A stretch of 64,000 nt of DNA from Agapetus fuscipes (GCA_951799405.1 OX637337.1:12708347-12772346); one strand, 5' to 3'; positions 21,433-32,449 are shown, counted from the stretch's first letter. Program-made: numbers and translations. The notes: a model not told the origin generated them from the letters alone.

Positions 21433-22011
21433 GTGTCTAAACATGAAGGTGTACATTTTCGTAAAAAATCCTAAAAAAAAGAACATAAACAAATATCAGT
21501 ATTGTAACCACCTTGAAGTAATCATAACAAATGCAGTATTTTTCTTTTAGTAAGACATGAACTGAATATGAATATTAAACGTTAAAATTAGATTAGTTAC
21601 TTAAACTAAGTATAGATATAATAGATTTCTGGATAAATTATACTGACTGAGTTATTTAGTTTACTATTTCCCTAATTATTTCGTGGTGCAGAGATCACTT
21701 GACATTTTAGGGAATGACCATAAATCATACCGTCTAGGTACTACCTAGTAGGTAGTGATATTGACAGTGGCATTTGGTAAGTTTTTGGCTTGACTATTTG
21801 TGGGGAGTGACGGTAACACGCGTGTTCATACATTTCACATTTGTCTGTCAAACGGGATTCTAAAAAAAATTGCCTGCTGTGTTTTGAATGAACAGAGGCG
21901 GAACATGTATTTTTTTAAGCGTTACCTACAAAAAAATGTACTAGTTAATACAAACAGCAAATTTATTTTATTTATTAGGGTTTGGTGGTTCACACTGTGA
22001 AAGTCCATTGT
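21433..22011. other. Unassigned DNA
   Basis: AT-rich; no gene recognised. Confidence 0.5.
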
Positions 22012-22190
22012 ATTTATTTTTGTAAAAAAACACACAGTTTCAATTCACTTTTAATTTTGTATTTTATATGCTTAAACGTTTTCGCCTCAAAAGGCTTCTG
22101 ATGATGCCTTTTGAGGCGAAAACGTTTAAGCATATAAAATAAAAAATAAAAACTGAATTGAAACTGTATTTTTTTTACAAAAATAAGTAC
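22012..22190. repeat. Large near-perfect palindrome, two ~84-bp arms with a 10-base loop
   Basis: Arms 22012-22095 and 22106-22190, loop TTCTGATGAT. GCTTAAACGTTTTCGCCTCA and its complement flank the centre. One arm recurs alone at 63809-63890, so this is two head-to-head copies of a dispersed sequence. The loop plus right arm reads CTGATGA...GGCGAAAACG, hammerhead-like. Confidence 0.88.
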
Positions 22191-22709
22191 TCTGAAAGTA
22201 AACAAAGTAAACTGACTCCATTATTTTATGTTTAATCAATTATTTTAAGTAATCTTGCCATACGTACAATATTTGTTATTTTTTTTTGTTATCTGTTGTA
22301 AGTTTATTTTTTCAATATAGCAATATTTATCAATCTTTTTTTGGCATTTATTATAGGTGACTGCATTTGGATATACATTTAATATGTATAGGCAACTTAG
22401 ATTATTGTAGAGGTATGTAGGTATAGTAGGATTTCAAGATCGAATATCAAAGTCACGTCCATGGTTTCTCTATCATTAGTACCATTACGTCTATTTTGTG
22501 TGTTCCGCACTAATGTGTTTAGACTCCTCAGGGTTCACAGCTTCCTCTGACTCCTGACTCCTGACCTGCAGACTCTTCAGTCTACTCCCAACACTTCCTA
22601 CTCCAAATATGCACTTCCTTATACTGGAGCTACGGAGTGGAGATACAGCAAGATGGAAGATACGGACATTAAAATTCATACTCTTTTTGAAGATTATCAA
22701 TAAAAATTT
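22191..22709. other. Unassigned DNA
   Basis: No gene recognised. A short CTCCTGA triplication lies at about 22550. Confidence 0.45.
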
Positions 22710-22790
22710 GTACACCCTTGGTGGGGATTTAACTCTAGCCCTGTGGCATTGAACGTAATCATTTTGCCTACGGAGCTTTCAGCCGGACAT
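22710..22790 (-). repeat. S1 SINE head fragment
   Basis: CACCCTTGGTGGGGATTTAACTC...GAGCTTTCAGCCGGAC, complement of the S1 tRNA-like head, with an eroded B box. Confidence 0.65.
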
Positions 22791-22800
22791 ATAATAATAT

Positions 22801-23092
22801 TAGGATGATTTATTTGGTGAGCGCTGTTTTTGTGTGTATCACACCTCAAGAGCCCTCTGCGAGCTTGGTCGTCGCTGTAGAAAGCGCCAATTCTCAAGCA
22901 AGACCCAGTTGTTGTAAGGTTGGATGGACCTTTCAGTGACCGGTCTTTTGGTAAAGGTTTATGAATTTTTCAACTCAGCGTAGAGCACATTCGAAATATA
23001 AATGGTATATTTTTGTGCTCCGCCGGGATCCGAATCCACAACCTTCCATTTACGAGTCCAAAGTGTTGCCACTACGGACTACGGACCGGTCC
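22801..23092 (-). repeat. S2 SINE, full length
   Basis: Complement of the head GGACCGGTCCGTAGTCCGTAG, B box GGATTCGGATCCC, a body with AAAGGTCCATCCAACC, and the tail ending GCGCTCACCAAATAAATCAT. The 5' end lies 5 bases from a 5S rRNA-like sequence on the same strand. Confidence 0.9.
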
Positions 23093-23097
23093 AAGAT

Positions 23098-23220
23098 GCC
23101 AACGACACGCGGTGTACCTGAGCGGTCACCCATCCAAGTACTGTCCGCGCCCAATGTTGCTTAACTTCGGTGATCTATGGGAACCGGTGCTTTCAACATG
23201 GCTAACGTCGCGTCGTTGAC
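23098..23220 (-). rRNA. 5S rRNA-like gene or pseudogene
   Basis: The minus strand has the expected 5S layout over 123 bases. It starts GTCAACGAC (usually GCCAACGAC) and contains the internal control region GATCACCGAAGTTAAGCAAC and TACTTGGATGGGTGACCGC. It ends CCGCGTGTCGTTGGC. It is slightly longer than the usual 119-120 bases because of extra bases near its 5' third. The terminal stem bases still pair (GTCAACGAC with GTCGTTGGC). No T-run terminator is obvious; ATCTT separates it from the S2 head. The single copy and the 5' irregularity favour a pseudogene or a SINE-linked copy over a working rDNA gene. Confidence 0.8.
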
Positions 23221-23540
23221 TAAATATATCTATTGAGCCTTTTAAATTTTCCAAGTAACTTTATTATGCAGCTTACACGACGCCCTCATTTTCGACATAA
23301 TACATATTATGAGGCAAATTGTCGTTTACCGTGCGTGCTATTGAAGATATTTACTAAAAATTTTAAGCTTCCTTCATCCAGTTCGCAGTGTTTACTACAT
23401 TGCAGCACGTAAAATATCAGTTCATAATGATTTTGCTCCTCTTTAAGGTCTTAACGTGGTCTTAACCTTTTGCTTCGTTAAAAATTTGATATTTTGGTAC
23501 TTAGTCCCTTATTTAAGTCAACCATTCATATATGTATGTT
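23221..23540. other. MITE M2 fragment and unassigned DNA
   Basis: 23262-23343 (TATGCAGCTTACACGACGCCCTCAT...CGTTTACCGTGCGTGCTATTGA) matches the right half of M2 at 49727-49911. 23490-23540 resembles the other M2 terminus. Confidence 0.5.
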
Positions 23541-23722
23541 TAGGATGATTTATTTGGTGAGCGCTGTTTTGTGTGGTTTTGCTGTATGGATGATAAAGGC
23601 AGATTCTCTTTTCAACTAAGCCAATAGCATATTTGAAAAAAAAATGTGCCTCGGTGGGAATTGAACCCACTACCTTCCAATCACGAGTCCGAAGTGTAAA
23701 GCACTAGACCATAGACCGGACT
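23541..23722 (-). repeat. S2 SINE with internal deletion
   Basis: Tail AGGATGATTTATTTGGTGAG at 23542. The central AAGCTTGG...GGTCC segment is missing. Head at 23650-23722, with B box GGGTTCAATTCCC. Confidence 0.8.
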
Positions 23723-24480
23723 GATACAACCGTATGACAGAGACCTAGGCGTATTAAGGTGTCAATTAATTTGTTAATACATAGAAATTTCAACATACCA
23801 TAAAAGGACCATCCAAAATGTTAAAATTCATCTAACAATGCAACTACACAAAGCTAAATGGTCGAAAGGAATTCATAAACGCACCATTTCGTTCCACCCA
23901 TGTTCCACCCAATTTGTTGCTAAACCGTATCGGATGTCTCTATCGCCAGTTTTACCGGTTTGTGGAGAAATCAGAGAGAAGGAGGAAGACGAAGAAGTTC
24001 TTCCGGTTTCGCTCGGACAATACCTTTTGTAACCTACACCGCCAAGTTAACAAAGAGAGAGGAGAATAAGTTGTCACATATGTACGAGTAGCTGATATCG
24101 GGGGTGGGCAGTATTTATTGCCCGTGTAATATATTATAGGCAACAACCGCTCCCTAGTCTAGATTAGGTAATTTCACATTTTTATTTCATTCATAAAATG
24201 ATAGAATAAGGTTTTCAAAATTAAATATAGCATAGTTTTTGAATTATAGATCGGCGCAGTAGAAGTTAGATGAAAAGCCACCCCGTATTCTGAGTTGCGC
24301 CCTTCTTGGAGGTCTACATACAAAATAATGAATTAGAATCGCCTGCCTAGTTAGACATATATTATGTGATTTAAGTCACAGAGATACAAACCTAATTATA
24401 CCTTCAGATCGAAAGAGTTAGAGACTTTTACATAAAAATAATAACAAAATTATTTTCTGTTTGAAATGTATATTCTATAA
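23723..24480. other. Unassigned DNA
   Basis: No gene recognised. Confidence 0.5.
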
Positions 24481-24483
24481 ACT

Positions 24484-24726
24484 AGGTTGCAAAAATATAT
24501 ACATTTAGGATTCATATGGAATGTACGAGTATGTCACAAACAAACTCGTATTAGCTCTCGCCTACAAAAGCCGCGAGTGTTCTTACAAAATAAGACACAA
24601 ACCTCAGATGAACATAAACCCTGCAACTCCTGCCGACCGTCTCTGAAACAATGGTGATATTGGCAAAGTGTACCAATTTTTACAGCATGGTTGGTCAGTT
24701 TTATACTAACCTAGTAGTCAAGGAAC
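24484..24726 (-). repeat. R1 repeat, diverged
   Basis: CTAGGTTGCAAAAATATATAC...CCTGCAACTCCTGCCGACC...CCTAGTAGTCAAGGAAC. Confidence 0.85.
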
Positions 24727-24848
24727 AAAAATGATAAAATACATTATTAAACAAGACAATAAATTTAAAATAAAATATCAACTGCTGAATATCAAAATGT
24801 ATAATCCTTATAGTTATAAAGTGACAATTATTTTTTTAAATTAAACTT

Positions 24849-24880
24849 TTTTTCCTGAAACAGGGGTGACATTGGAAAAT
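24849..24880 (-). repeat. R1 scrap
   Basis: CCTGAAACAGGGGTGACATTGG only. Confidence 0.55.
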
Positions 24881-25249
24881 GCGATACCATCTCTTGCGCT
24901 GAGGGAAGACAGACTCATATCAACCAACCTATTGGCCAATGAACACTATTTTGGAAATAGCATACGCACTAGAATTGGCACCCCCACAGGAACAAGTGAC
25001 TTGTTGACCTCCTTCTGAGGACTCCGAGGGTGACGACTCAGATATTTAGGGTTCGAAACCCCAGGAAGCGGAAGTACACGTGAGTGTAATGTGCACGTGT
25101 GCAATGACGTCAGTACTTCAACACGTGTGTGCTTGCATACTCGTAAGAGTGCAGAAGCAAAATATATGTACCTACTTGCAGATATTTAGCTGAATCAACT
25201 TTATTGTACAAAAATGGATATACCAGTATAATATAAATATATATGTACC
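24881..25249. other. Unassigned DNA with a weak tRNA-like head
   Basis: 25010-25070 ends in GGTTCGAAACCCC (B-box-like). No A box is clear, so it is not called as a tRNA. Confidence 0.35.
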
Positions 25250-25400
25250 TACCACATGTGACCCCTTCGACGACAACGCTCAAGCAAGACCTCTGCGGCA
25301 CCCTTCCAGGGTGACATAGACCCCCAAGACTTCCAAGAATTGGGGAGCCTCCCGCACAGGATTCCTTAAAAAAACATGATAAGAAGTTGCACTATATGCG
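25250..25400 (+). repeat. Composite SINE 3' region
   Basis: S1 3' DNA (CCACATGTGACCCCTTCG, and AAGTTGCACTATATG at the end) surrounds a block CATAGACCC...GGGAGCCTCCCGCACAGGATT. That block also follows S2 at 32916-33005. Confidence 0.55.
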
Positions 25401-25477
25401 AAGGGAAGAATAGTTGTACTTCAAATAGTCCGCACTCCGCCGAGACTTTTAAATAGGTACATAAAAAAATCCGTGAT

Positions 25478-25530
25478 TTGAGAGGGCCTTTGAGGTGTGA
25501 CACACACAAAAACGGCGCTCTTTTATTATG
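25478..25530 (+). repeat. S2 SINE tail fragment
   Basis: GAGAGGGCCTTTGAGGTGTGACACAC...GGCGCTC. Confidence 0.65.
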
Positions 25531-25663
25531 TGTACCTTATAAATAAATTATTCTTGTATTTATAAATAACATAAATCTGGCTTTCAATTTGACGGTCATT
25601 TTTTAAATCGAGTGCCTTTCTCGTTCCACTATTTACAACAAAATAGAGCATGTGAGATTCGTT

Positions 25664-25850
25664 ATTGATGCTCGCCCACAATGCAACATATTCAAGTTCA
25701 CGCTTGCACATGCTGCATGTGTGTGTAAATACACACATGCAGCATGTAAATACAAAAGAAAACCCAAACCTCGAATGAACGTAAACTCTGAAACTCGTTT
25801 CCCTGAAAATGACGATTTTTACAAGTATTATACCAACTATACAAGGAAAT
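25664..25850 (-). repeat. R1 repeat with an expanded palindrome
   Basis: The usual CACATGCTGCATGTG block is duplicated head to head: ACATGCTGCATGTGTGT (25708-25724) and its exact complement (25731-25747) with a 6-base loop. Confidence 0.7.
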
Positions 25851-26343
25851 GATGTTAAGGAAGAATGGCTATTACTGTACAATAAGAATAAAAAATGTGG
25901 AATTGAAGTATAATCCAAAGATGGGTGATCGAAAGGTCGTCAAGAAAGAAATGAAGAACACAATATATTTTTGAACAAAGATGGTGAGGGAGTAGAAATG
26001 ATGAAATAATATTATAGTAATACGGTTTTATGAATGCAATCTTTTTAGCATAAAAATCATCCATTCGCTATAAAATGAATATCAATGTCGTACTTAACAG
26101 AAAAAGGGAAACAATAATGCGTTTAAATAAAATAAAGAATAAACGTAATATTATGAAATGTCATAAAAATGATGGAAGAATTTTTATAGCAGGGCTGCCA
26201 CGTGCGGAGTCGAAAATATGTTTTTCTATATATTTCTTAATTCATATTTTTTTCACGAGAAAATCTAGATTTCGAGAAAGAATTCGTAAATATATTCAAA
26301 TCAATAAAACCATCAATTCGTTCCAGGAAGTCTACAACAATAT
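25851..26343. other. Unassigned AT-rich DNA
   Basis: A 102-codon frame here is lysine/isoleucine/asparagine-rich and looks like chance AT-rich reading. Confidence 0.5.
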
Positions 26344-26765
26344 TTATAATCTAAGTTGTCAAGATGTATTATATATTTATTAACATTTAATTTTTTGTAC
26401 ACTGTATGTGTACCTTAAAATTAAAACTTTTACCTCAAATAAGTATAAGCTCTGCACCTCTTTCCACCTTTTCCTGAAATAGGTTTGGCTTTGGCAAATG
26501 TGAACCAATTATTTCAGGTAAAAAATAAACAGACTTTGTTTTAGATTACAGTGAGTACAGAGTAAAAGACACCTGGAGATGCAAACGGATTGCTTGTGAA
26601 ACCGGTCGTGGAATTTAATATATTATACTCGCCGTAATCTGAATCCGAGTCGTTTTTATTTTCTATTTTTTACGATGAATGATTACAAAGTGAATGCGTC
26701 CACAATCAACATTTTTTTCGGCATAGGCGGTCAGCCTCATACCAACTTTTAAGTCAAGAAACAAC
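26344..26765 (-). repeat. R1 repeat split by an unknown insert
   Basis: 3' part at 26344-26520 and 5' part (GGCGGTCAGCCTCATACCAAC...AAGTCAAGAAAC) at about 26705-26765. The intervening ~190 bp is not seen elsewhere in the window. Confidence 0.6.
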
Positions 26766-28120
26766 AATAATAATGTAATTACAAGAGAAACCATAGAAAA
26801 TTAAATAGATTCATCAATACAGTTTAGTTACATTAATCAATTAGATTTTCAGTTTACTGTCACTCGTCTCTTTTTATTTAAAGATGATGTCATGTTTTTG
26901 AGTCGTTTTTTCGCAACCCTGTTTCCACACCAAATGCAACATCTCAGTGTCTTACGTAGAAATGACGCGTCCAAGGGTTGCTCCCCCATTTTTATCTGAG
27001 ATTCACCATTTGAATAAATTTGATGGCGCTCTTTGCTTTATTTCTTGCCTAAATAAAGGGGAGGCATGCGTTTTTTAAGCGCTACAGTTTTTGGCAACCC
27101 TTGCGGTATAGTGACGTGCGGTTTGGGTAACCCTTGCGGGAGAGTAACGGGCTGTTTTGGCAACTCTTGTGGTATACATAGTAACATACGGTTTTGGCAA
27201 CCTATTTATTTAAATATAGAGTCCATCATATTTTTTTAATAAGCCATTTAGTTCCTGAAGAGGAGATCAAATCCCTTGGTGTAATCGGGTCACAAACGAG
27301 CAAGTCCTCCGACGCATAAATACCACTAAAGAACTTCTGTCAACCATCAAACAGAGAATGATGATGCACCTACTGCAGTCACGCTATGAGGAATGAAAAA
27401 TAGCGACTTCTCTGAATACTTTATAACAAAAATGAAGTCAAATTTCAATAAATCATTAATTTTTTATTGTTTTTTTTTTATTCAATATACTCGTATCTTA
27501 AATTGAATTATAATTTGTAAATACCACCACAAGTTAGACTATAAAACAACGAAAGAGAAAAGTTCTTAAAACAAACATTTCTTCAACGGAAGACTGGCGT
27601 AAATTTATAATCTTTAGAGTCAAGTAGGGCAGAACCTGGTGACATGTAAACGGAAGAGCAGCCTCTGCAAGGCTTCTCGGAGCAGGGTTAATCAAATTAT
27701 GGTATTAGGCAGGGCTTGCGTGTGGCAGCTGAAGATGTGAATAGGAAATATAACAAATGTGTGGGAATGTGGTGGTACCAACCAACGACTTACAATGAAA
27801 GAAAAATGTATGTAAAATATTAAGGATATCAGTGACGTGCGTTGAGTTTTTTGTACAGGTAGGTAGTCTATTTTATTCAGCATAAAAATCAGTGTATTAT
27901 TATGGTTAGATGTTTTGTTGGTTGAGACATTATTTTGAATGATAGTCCGGTAATTAGAGTGAAAAATGTTTGGTTTAGTTTGTAGTTAAAAAATTACAAA
28001 CGAGAAAAATATTAAAAAAAAAAAAAAAAAAATTGTGAAAGGGTCGCTGAACAAAATATGCTGTAAAACTTTTATCCTGTTAATACATTTAGATACAAGT
28101 AAACACATTTAATGAAGAAT
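26766..28120. other. Unassigned DNA with a 33-37-bp tandem repeat
   Basis: 27088-27203 holds three and a third imperfect units (TTTTGGCAACCCTTGCGG...). 28013-28032 is a long A run. No gene recognised. Confidence 0.55.
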
Positions 28121-28227
28121 AAATAGTAGACGAGCTCTGAAGAGAATACTCACAGCATAGTGACGAAACGTAAGCAGGAAAGAAGAAGAAAAAAACGATG
28201 GATCACGGTAAAGACCAGGGCCTATAG

Positions 28228-28310
28228 TATGTTTTCTGTATATCCTATACGGTTCAGCAATCAGCTGTTTATATACTGCCATTTTTTATTGTTTGCTTTT
28301 TTCAAATGTA
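28228..28310. repeat. F2 foldback relative
   Basis: TTCAGCAATCAGCTGTTTATATACTGCCATTTTTTATT, the F2 arm seen at 2915-3190. Confidence 0.6.
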
Positions 28311-28675
28311 TATAGTGTGGTCTAATGAGCTTGCAGGCCCGTTGAGTTTGCAGGCCCAGGTCTATGATTTTCTGACGAGGTTTAACAGTAGGTAGGTATT
28401 TTACATTTTTTTTGGATCGAAGAGTTTGCTTTTTGAATCTACAAAAGCAACGCCACTGATTTCATTCGTGAAATTACATAACAAAGTGACACACATACAT
28501 TCGTAAATGAATGTATTTGTGAGTAATGCGGGCAAGTCATATTAAATATCGGAAGGAAATCCTCTTACCATCTACTAAGTATTTATTTCTTACTTCTGTT
28601 GTTGGGCTTCCCTCGATCCTGTCCGTTTGCTATCGACCGCCACTGGTCACGGGCACATTTTGACATCTTAGTCTG

Positions 28676-28975
28676 TTACTGTTACTGTATCCAGCCATCA
28701 TTCCGTTGGGGGGTGGCCAGTACGTCTGAAAATGCTTTTAAACTTTTTTCTGCCCTTGCACACTTTTTTCATCATCCCCCATTCATCAGTCTCTTTGTGC
28801 ATGCTCTTATTTTTTTCTCACTTTGCAGGTTCCAGTCATTTGAAATTTCGCTTATTTGATTCAATTCATTCATTCCTCGATCTTCCTCTTTCGCGCTGAC
28901 CTTTAATATTCCCTTTACATAATCCTTCTGTCAGTCTTTCATCGTCCATTCTTTCTAGGTACCCGATACTTCTCC
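28676..28975 (-). pseudogene. LINE-G 3' end fragment with TTACAG-type tail
   Basis: The tail appears as (TGTTAC)n at about 28672-28690 on the plus strand. The minus strand then enters the reverse transcriptase C-terminal coding region, with the same order of blocks as 5660-5965. Confidence 0.7.
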
Positions 28976-29063
28976 TTAGTAACCGTCCTTTTAACCCTGT
29001 CCTTTTGGATCCAATCATTCTGAATCTTATTAATTATTCTTCTGAAGCTTAAAATCATTTCAG

Positions 29064-29215
29064 CACCACAACAATAAAGCATTGCATAAACTCCCCTCGA
29101 TTGCGTAAATAAAAGAAAAGTATGAAAACTAAACAACTCACTTGGTTTGCGCCGTCATTCATTTTCGCTTTAAGAAATCAATGAGAGTTTACGTAATGTT
29201 TTACACTAGGGGCAA
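29064..29215. mobile_element. M1 MITE copy
   Basis: CATTGCATAAACTCCCCTCGATTGCG...GAAAGTATGAAAACTAAACAACTCAC...TTTACGTAATGTTTTACACTA. Palindromic M1 layout, moderately diverged. Confidence 0.6.
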
Positions 29216-29698
29216 TGATCAGTCAAATACTACTCTAATTTTTATGTAATCAATGAAGTACGGCAACAACTATTTGCTTTTATTAAGGTTTCACCACCGT
29301 AATCAATCCATTATTTTCTACGTCTACCTTTCCACTCTTTTCTCTCACATTTCGAGTTTTTTTTTGACGTAACATAAGTAATTCTTGGGAAGTGCTTTTG
29401 AGATGTGATCTGCATTCTCCACAATGAGGCCATTACTACTTGTTATGGCAAATGTTCTTCTGAAGAGGGCGATGTGTCACTACACAGCGCCATCCTACAC
29501 CAGACCCACCTCCTACCGCTAACAGTCGTTCATGGCGGGATCAATGGAGTGTGGAAGATTTAACAAACAAATGGATTTTAAACGACGTCGCCGTGTCAGT
29601 TGTGCAGATTTTAATGTCTACATTTGTTTTGGGTACCTACGTTGAAAAAACGAAAAATTAAAAAATCAAGGATTTTCATTTTGATACTTAGCTCGAAG
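29216..29698. other. Unassigned DNA
   Basis: Slightly less AT-rich around 29450-29600. No product recognised. Confidence 0.45.
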
Positions 29699-30073
29699 GA
29701 CCGGAATTTTCAACGTCAGCCTAGGAACTTAAAATTAAATGAAAAGGACACACGTATCGTCCCTCCGGTGCTTATCCAACGTTTGATTTAAAGATGAACT
29801 CTCAATGGCATTGTCTTAAGAATCACATTCTACTCAATCTGAGCTAAGAAATAAAAGTAAAACACGAAAAGGTTAGGATTGTTTGAAATAATTTTAAAAT
29901 AAATTTCCAGTTATCATAAGACACATAAGTCCAGTATACATACAAACATTGCTCATGTGAAGTTCCCTCTGCTGGACAAGACAAACAAGCACTAATGGGA
30001 CGGTATGTCAATCGTGTGGGTATTTTTTTTTATCAGCTTTAAGTTACCTATGCTAACGTTGAAAATACCGGAG
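29699..30073. mobile_element. M3 Harbinger-like MITE interrupted by F1
   Basis: Ends ACCGGAATTTTCAACGTCAGCCTA and TATGCTAACGTTGAAAATACCGG match the intact copy at 40100-40229. The middle is displaced by foldback F1 (about 29758-30002), whose relative lies at 1780-2035. Confidence 0.65.
29758..30002. mobile_element. Foldback element F1 (copy 2), nested in M3
   Basis: Ends start CGTCCC on both strands. The interior CACATTCTACTCAATCTGAG...CATAAGACACATAAGTCCAG matches 1850-1975. Confidence 0.6.
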
Positions 30074-30101
30074 TGTTTGAAATAGTTCTCTTTTACATGT
30101 T

Positions 30102-30354
30102 TCTAAATCTAAATCTAAGTTGCAAAGATATGTATCATTTGAGGTACATATTAAATGCATTCCCACAAGCAGACACGCATAATTTCGCGCTCACACATGC
30201 CGCATGTGAACCTACAATATAAAAATCCAATCTCAAATGAACATAAGCCCTGCAACTCTTGCCGACCTTCCTTGAAACAGGGGTGACATTGGCAAAGTGA
30301 ACCATTTTTTACAGTATGGGTGGTCAGCCTCATACCAACCTATAAGTCAAGGAA
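30102..30354 (-). repeat. R1 repeat, full length
   Basis: CTAAATCTAAATCTAAGTTGCAAAG through CCAACCTATAAGTCAAGGAA. Well preserved. Confidence 0.92.
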
Positions 30355-30444
30355 TACAAGCAATTAATTACATCCAGTTTTACAAACAAACAAACAATAA
30401 TAAATCTAAGTACAAAACATCAATAAAAATGAAAATTGATTCTT

Positions 30445-30520
30445 GGCCTTAGCCGCCTACATTACAGATCAGCCGCCATTTTTTTCGGTCCTTACATACT
30501 TTCATTTCATCCAGAGTTGA
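30445..30520 (-). pseudogene. LINE-G scrap
   Basis: The minus strand gives TLDEMKVCKDRKKW-like coding and then the 3' end. Confidence 0.6.
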
Positions 30521-30529
30521 TTACCATAA

Positions 30530-30725
30530 TCTATGATCTGTAATCTTACATCTAAGTTTGAAAGATATATTTATATTTAATGCATGTTCACAAGCAGACA
30601 CGTGCTCATCTCAAAAGCCCTGCAACTCTTGCCGACCGTCCCTGATACAGAAGTGGCATTGACAAAATTAACTTTTTTTTTCCGGTGTTTATGGCTAGTT
30701 TCGTACTGACCTATAAGTCAAGGAA
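30530..30725 (-). repeat. R1 repeat with internal deletion
   Basis: CTAAGTTTGAAAGATATATT...GTTCACAAGCAGACACGTGCTCATCTCAAAAG. The CACATGCCGCATGTG block is missing. The 5' part is present to AAGTCAAGGAAA. Confidence 0.8.
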
Positions 30726-31140
30726 AATACCTATTTTACATTTCTCTATAACGAATCTCCTTTTTTACACTTCTTATAGGTGTATTAGATCAATGTTTTT
30801 CCCTCCATTTTTTGGACATCACCCAAAACGGCTACCTAAAAAATATATACCTACAACTGGAAATCTCTTCTTTTACCATTTTTGATGACCTGACTGATAT
30901 TTAGATTTCGTGGATGCATTGCGTCATTAATAATGCTGCAGGCATTTTAAATTAATAGCGAGTAGGTCCTTTGGTAATTAGTGTGAGGCGGCTCATCAAG
31001 GAGGCCATGGTGCAGGAACATTCATCACAACTGCCATGTACTATATTAAAGATCACTAATTAAACAACCCCTTTTTCCATTTTTAGATGGGAGTCAATGA
31101 ACTATAAAATACGATCAATTAAAATTTGACCTCACTCAAG
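30726..31140. other. Unassigned DNA
   Basis: No gene recognised. Confidence 0.5.
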
Positions 31141-31141
31141 T

Positions 31142-31434
31142 AAGCTGCACATGTAGTGCAACTATTTAACGCGTTGTCCCGCCAGAGTGGCATGTGGCGA
31201 GTGGAACCTATTTATTTATATAGGTAAGGAGTCCTTTCATACGCCAACAAATTCAATTGAAGGAGGTGTTTCCCTGTATTGAGGCTTGGAGGGGGTTGGG
31301 TAGGTTATCATTTCTTGTGAAGGCTGAGTAAACCTTGCTATTTGAATGATTTTTGGGTTTGAATTAATTACCGAAATGGAAAATCATTTCTGATACCTTA
31401 GGTGATGATCGAACTCTAGTCCTCTCGCTTCATT
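31142..31434 (-). repeat. S1 SINE, truncated in the head
   Basis: CGCGTTGTCCCGCC...GTGGCGAGTGGAACCTATTTATTT...GTGAAGGCTGAGTAAACCTTG. The head decays after GTGATGATCGAACTCTAG. Confidence 0.82.
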
Positions 31435-31494
31435 TTATAAAAATAGACACGGCAGGATTTTCAAAAACCTTAAAATTATGACTTCAAATGGCCG

Positions 31495-31655
31495 GGTTTC
31501 TTGAGCAAACGCTTACTAATAATTTGTGATTGGTTGCTTACGACCCTAGTTATAAAGACGTGTGACGTTTCGTAGTCGAGAAAAATTCTAATTTAAAATT
31601 CAGATATTTCAGAAGATTCAAACTCCATCTTAAAAAAATATTATCATTTTGATGC
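31495..31655 (+). repeat. E1 dispersed repeat
   Basis: GTGATTGGTTGCTTACGACC...GTGACGTTTCGTAGTCGAGAAAAA, then AAATTCAGATATTT. Confidence 0.55.
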
Positions 31656-31671
31656 TACATAAAAAAAACAC

Positions 31672-31790
31672 ATGCCTCAAATGAACATAGACTATGCAAA
31701 TCTTGATGCCATTCCCTTAAACAAAAGTAGCATTGAGAAAATGATAATTTTTTTACAAAATGGGTGGTCAGCCTCACACTATCCCTGGTA
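31672..31790 (-). repeat. R1 fragment
   Basis: CCTCAAATGAACATAGACTATGC...GGGTGGTCAGCCTCACACT. Confidence 0.7.
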
Positions 31791-31844
31791 TCCTATTAGT
31801 AAAAGAACAGGGAAGTCAAGAAAAGAGGGTTAGTTTGATTGCAG

Positions 31845-31968
31845 GCCTGAATTTTAATTCGTGTACATGCAGCATGTCTGAGCATCAACTTACTCATGTA
31901 TTCTTGTGGACATGCGTTCGGTACGAATCTATAATGTGAAATATCTTCGCAATTTTAGACTACATACG
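31845..31968 (+). repeat. R1 fragment, 3' half
   Basis: ACATGCAGCATGTCTGAGC...TTGTGGACATGCG...TTCGCAATTTTAGACTA. Opposite in orientation to the adjacent piece. Confidence 0.6.
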
Positions 31969-32159
31969 TTTATCCTACAAATGGTAGTAAAATTAATTTT
32001 GAACTTCGTTCCGATTTTATTCACAGTCAAATTTTCGTCAGTGCATGTTACATTGTTACATTATGTATTAGGTAGACATAAGAAAGAGGAGGTTGACGGG
32101 TTACTCTCAACTCTCGTTCTCTCCTTCAGTAATTGTATTTGCGCGTCTCTCTCTAGTTC

Positions 32160-32232
32160 ATGGGAGGGGTCACAGGTCAGGGCGTCGCGACGCTCCCTGA
32201 TTGGCTGAGCCGTCACCTTTGACCCCTCCCTC
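32160..32232. other. GC-rich dyad islet
   Basis: GGGAGGGGTCA (32162-32172) and TGACCCCTCCC (32220-32230) enclose a GCGTCGCGACGC palindrome and ATTGGC (inverted CCAAT). This could be a promoter-like islet or a transposon end. Confidence 0.35.
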
Positions 32233-32449
32233 TGATCCTAGAAGCTGAGATTTCAAACGGCGCATGCGAAGAAAATTTAAATACCTAAATATATTACTTA
32301 TATCTGAAAAAATCCTGCAAATATAAGGAAGAGGGTGTCAAATAAGCAGGCAGATTTTCCGCACTTTACCATAACTACCTACAACGAGTAATGAGATAAT
32401 GTGTATTCAAAATAGTGTGTCTGTTTCTATTTTTCTTTCATACCTCTTT

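Noticed and set aside
25526..25918. 130-codon - frame
   Set aside because: It spans an S2 tail and an R1 palindrome; the cysteine pattern comes from the CACATGC repeats.
28599..28859. 86-codon + frame
   Set aside because: Antisense of a LINE-G 3' end.
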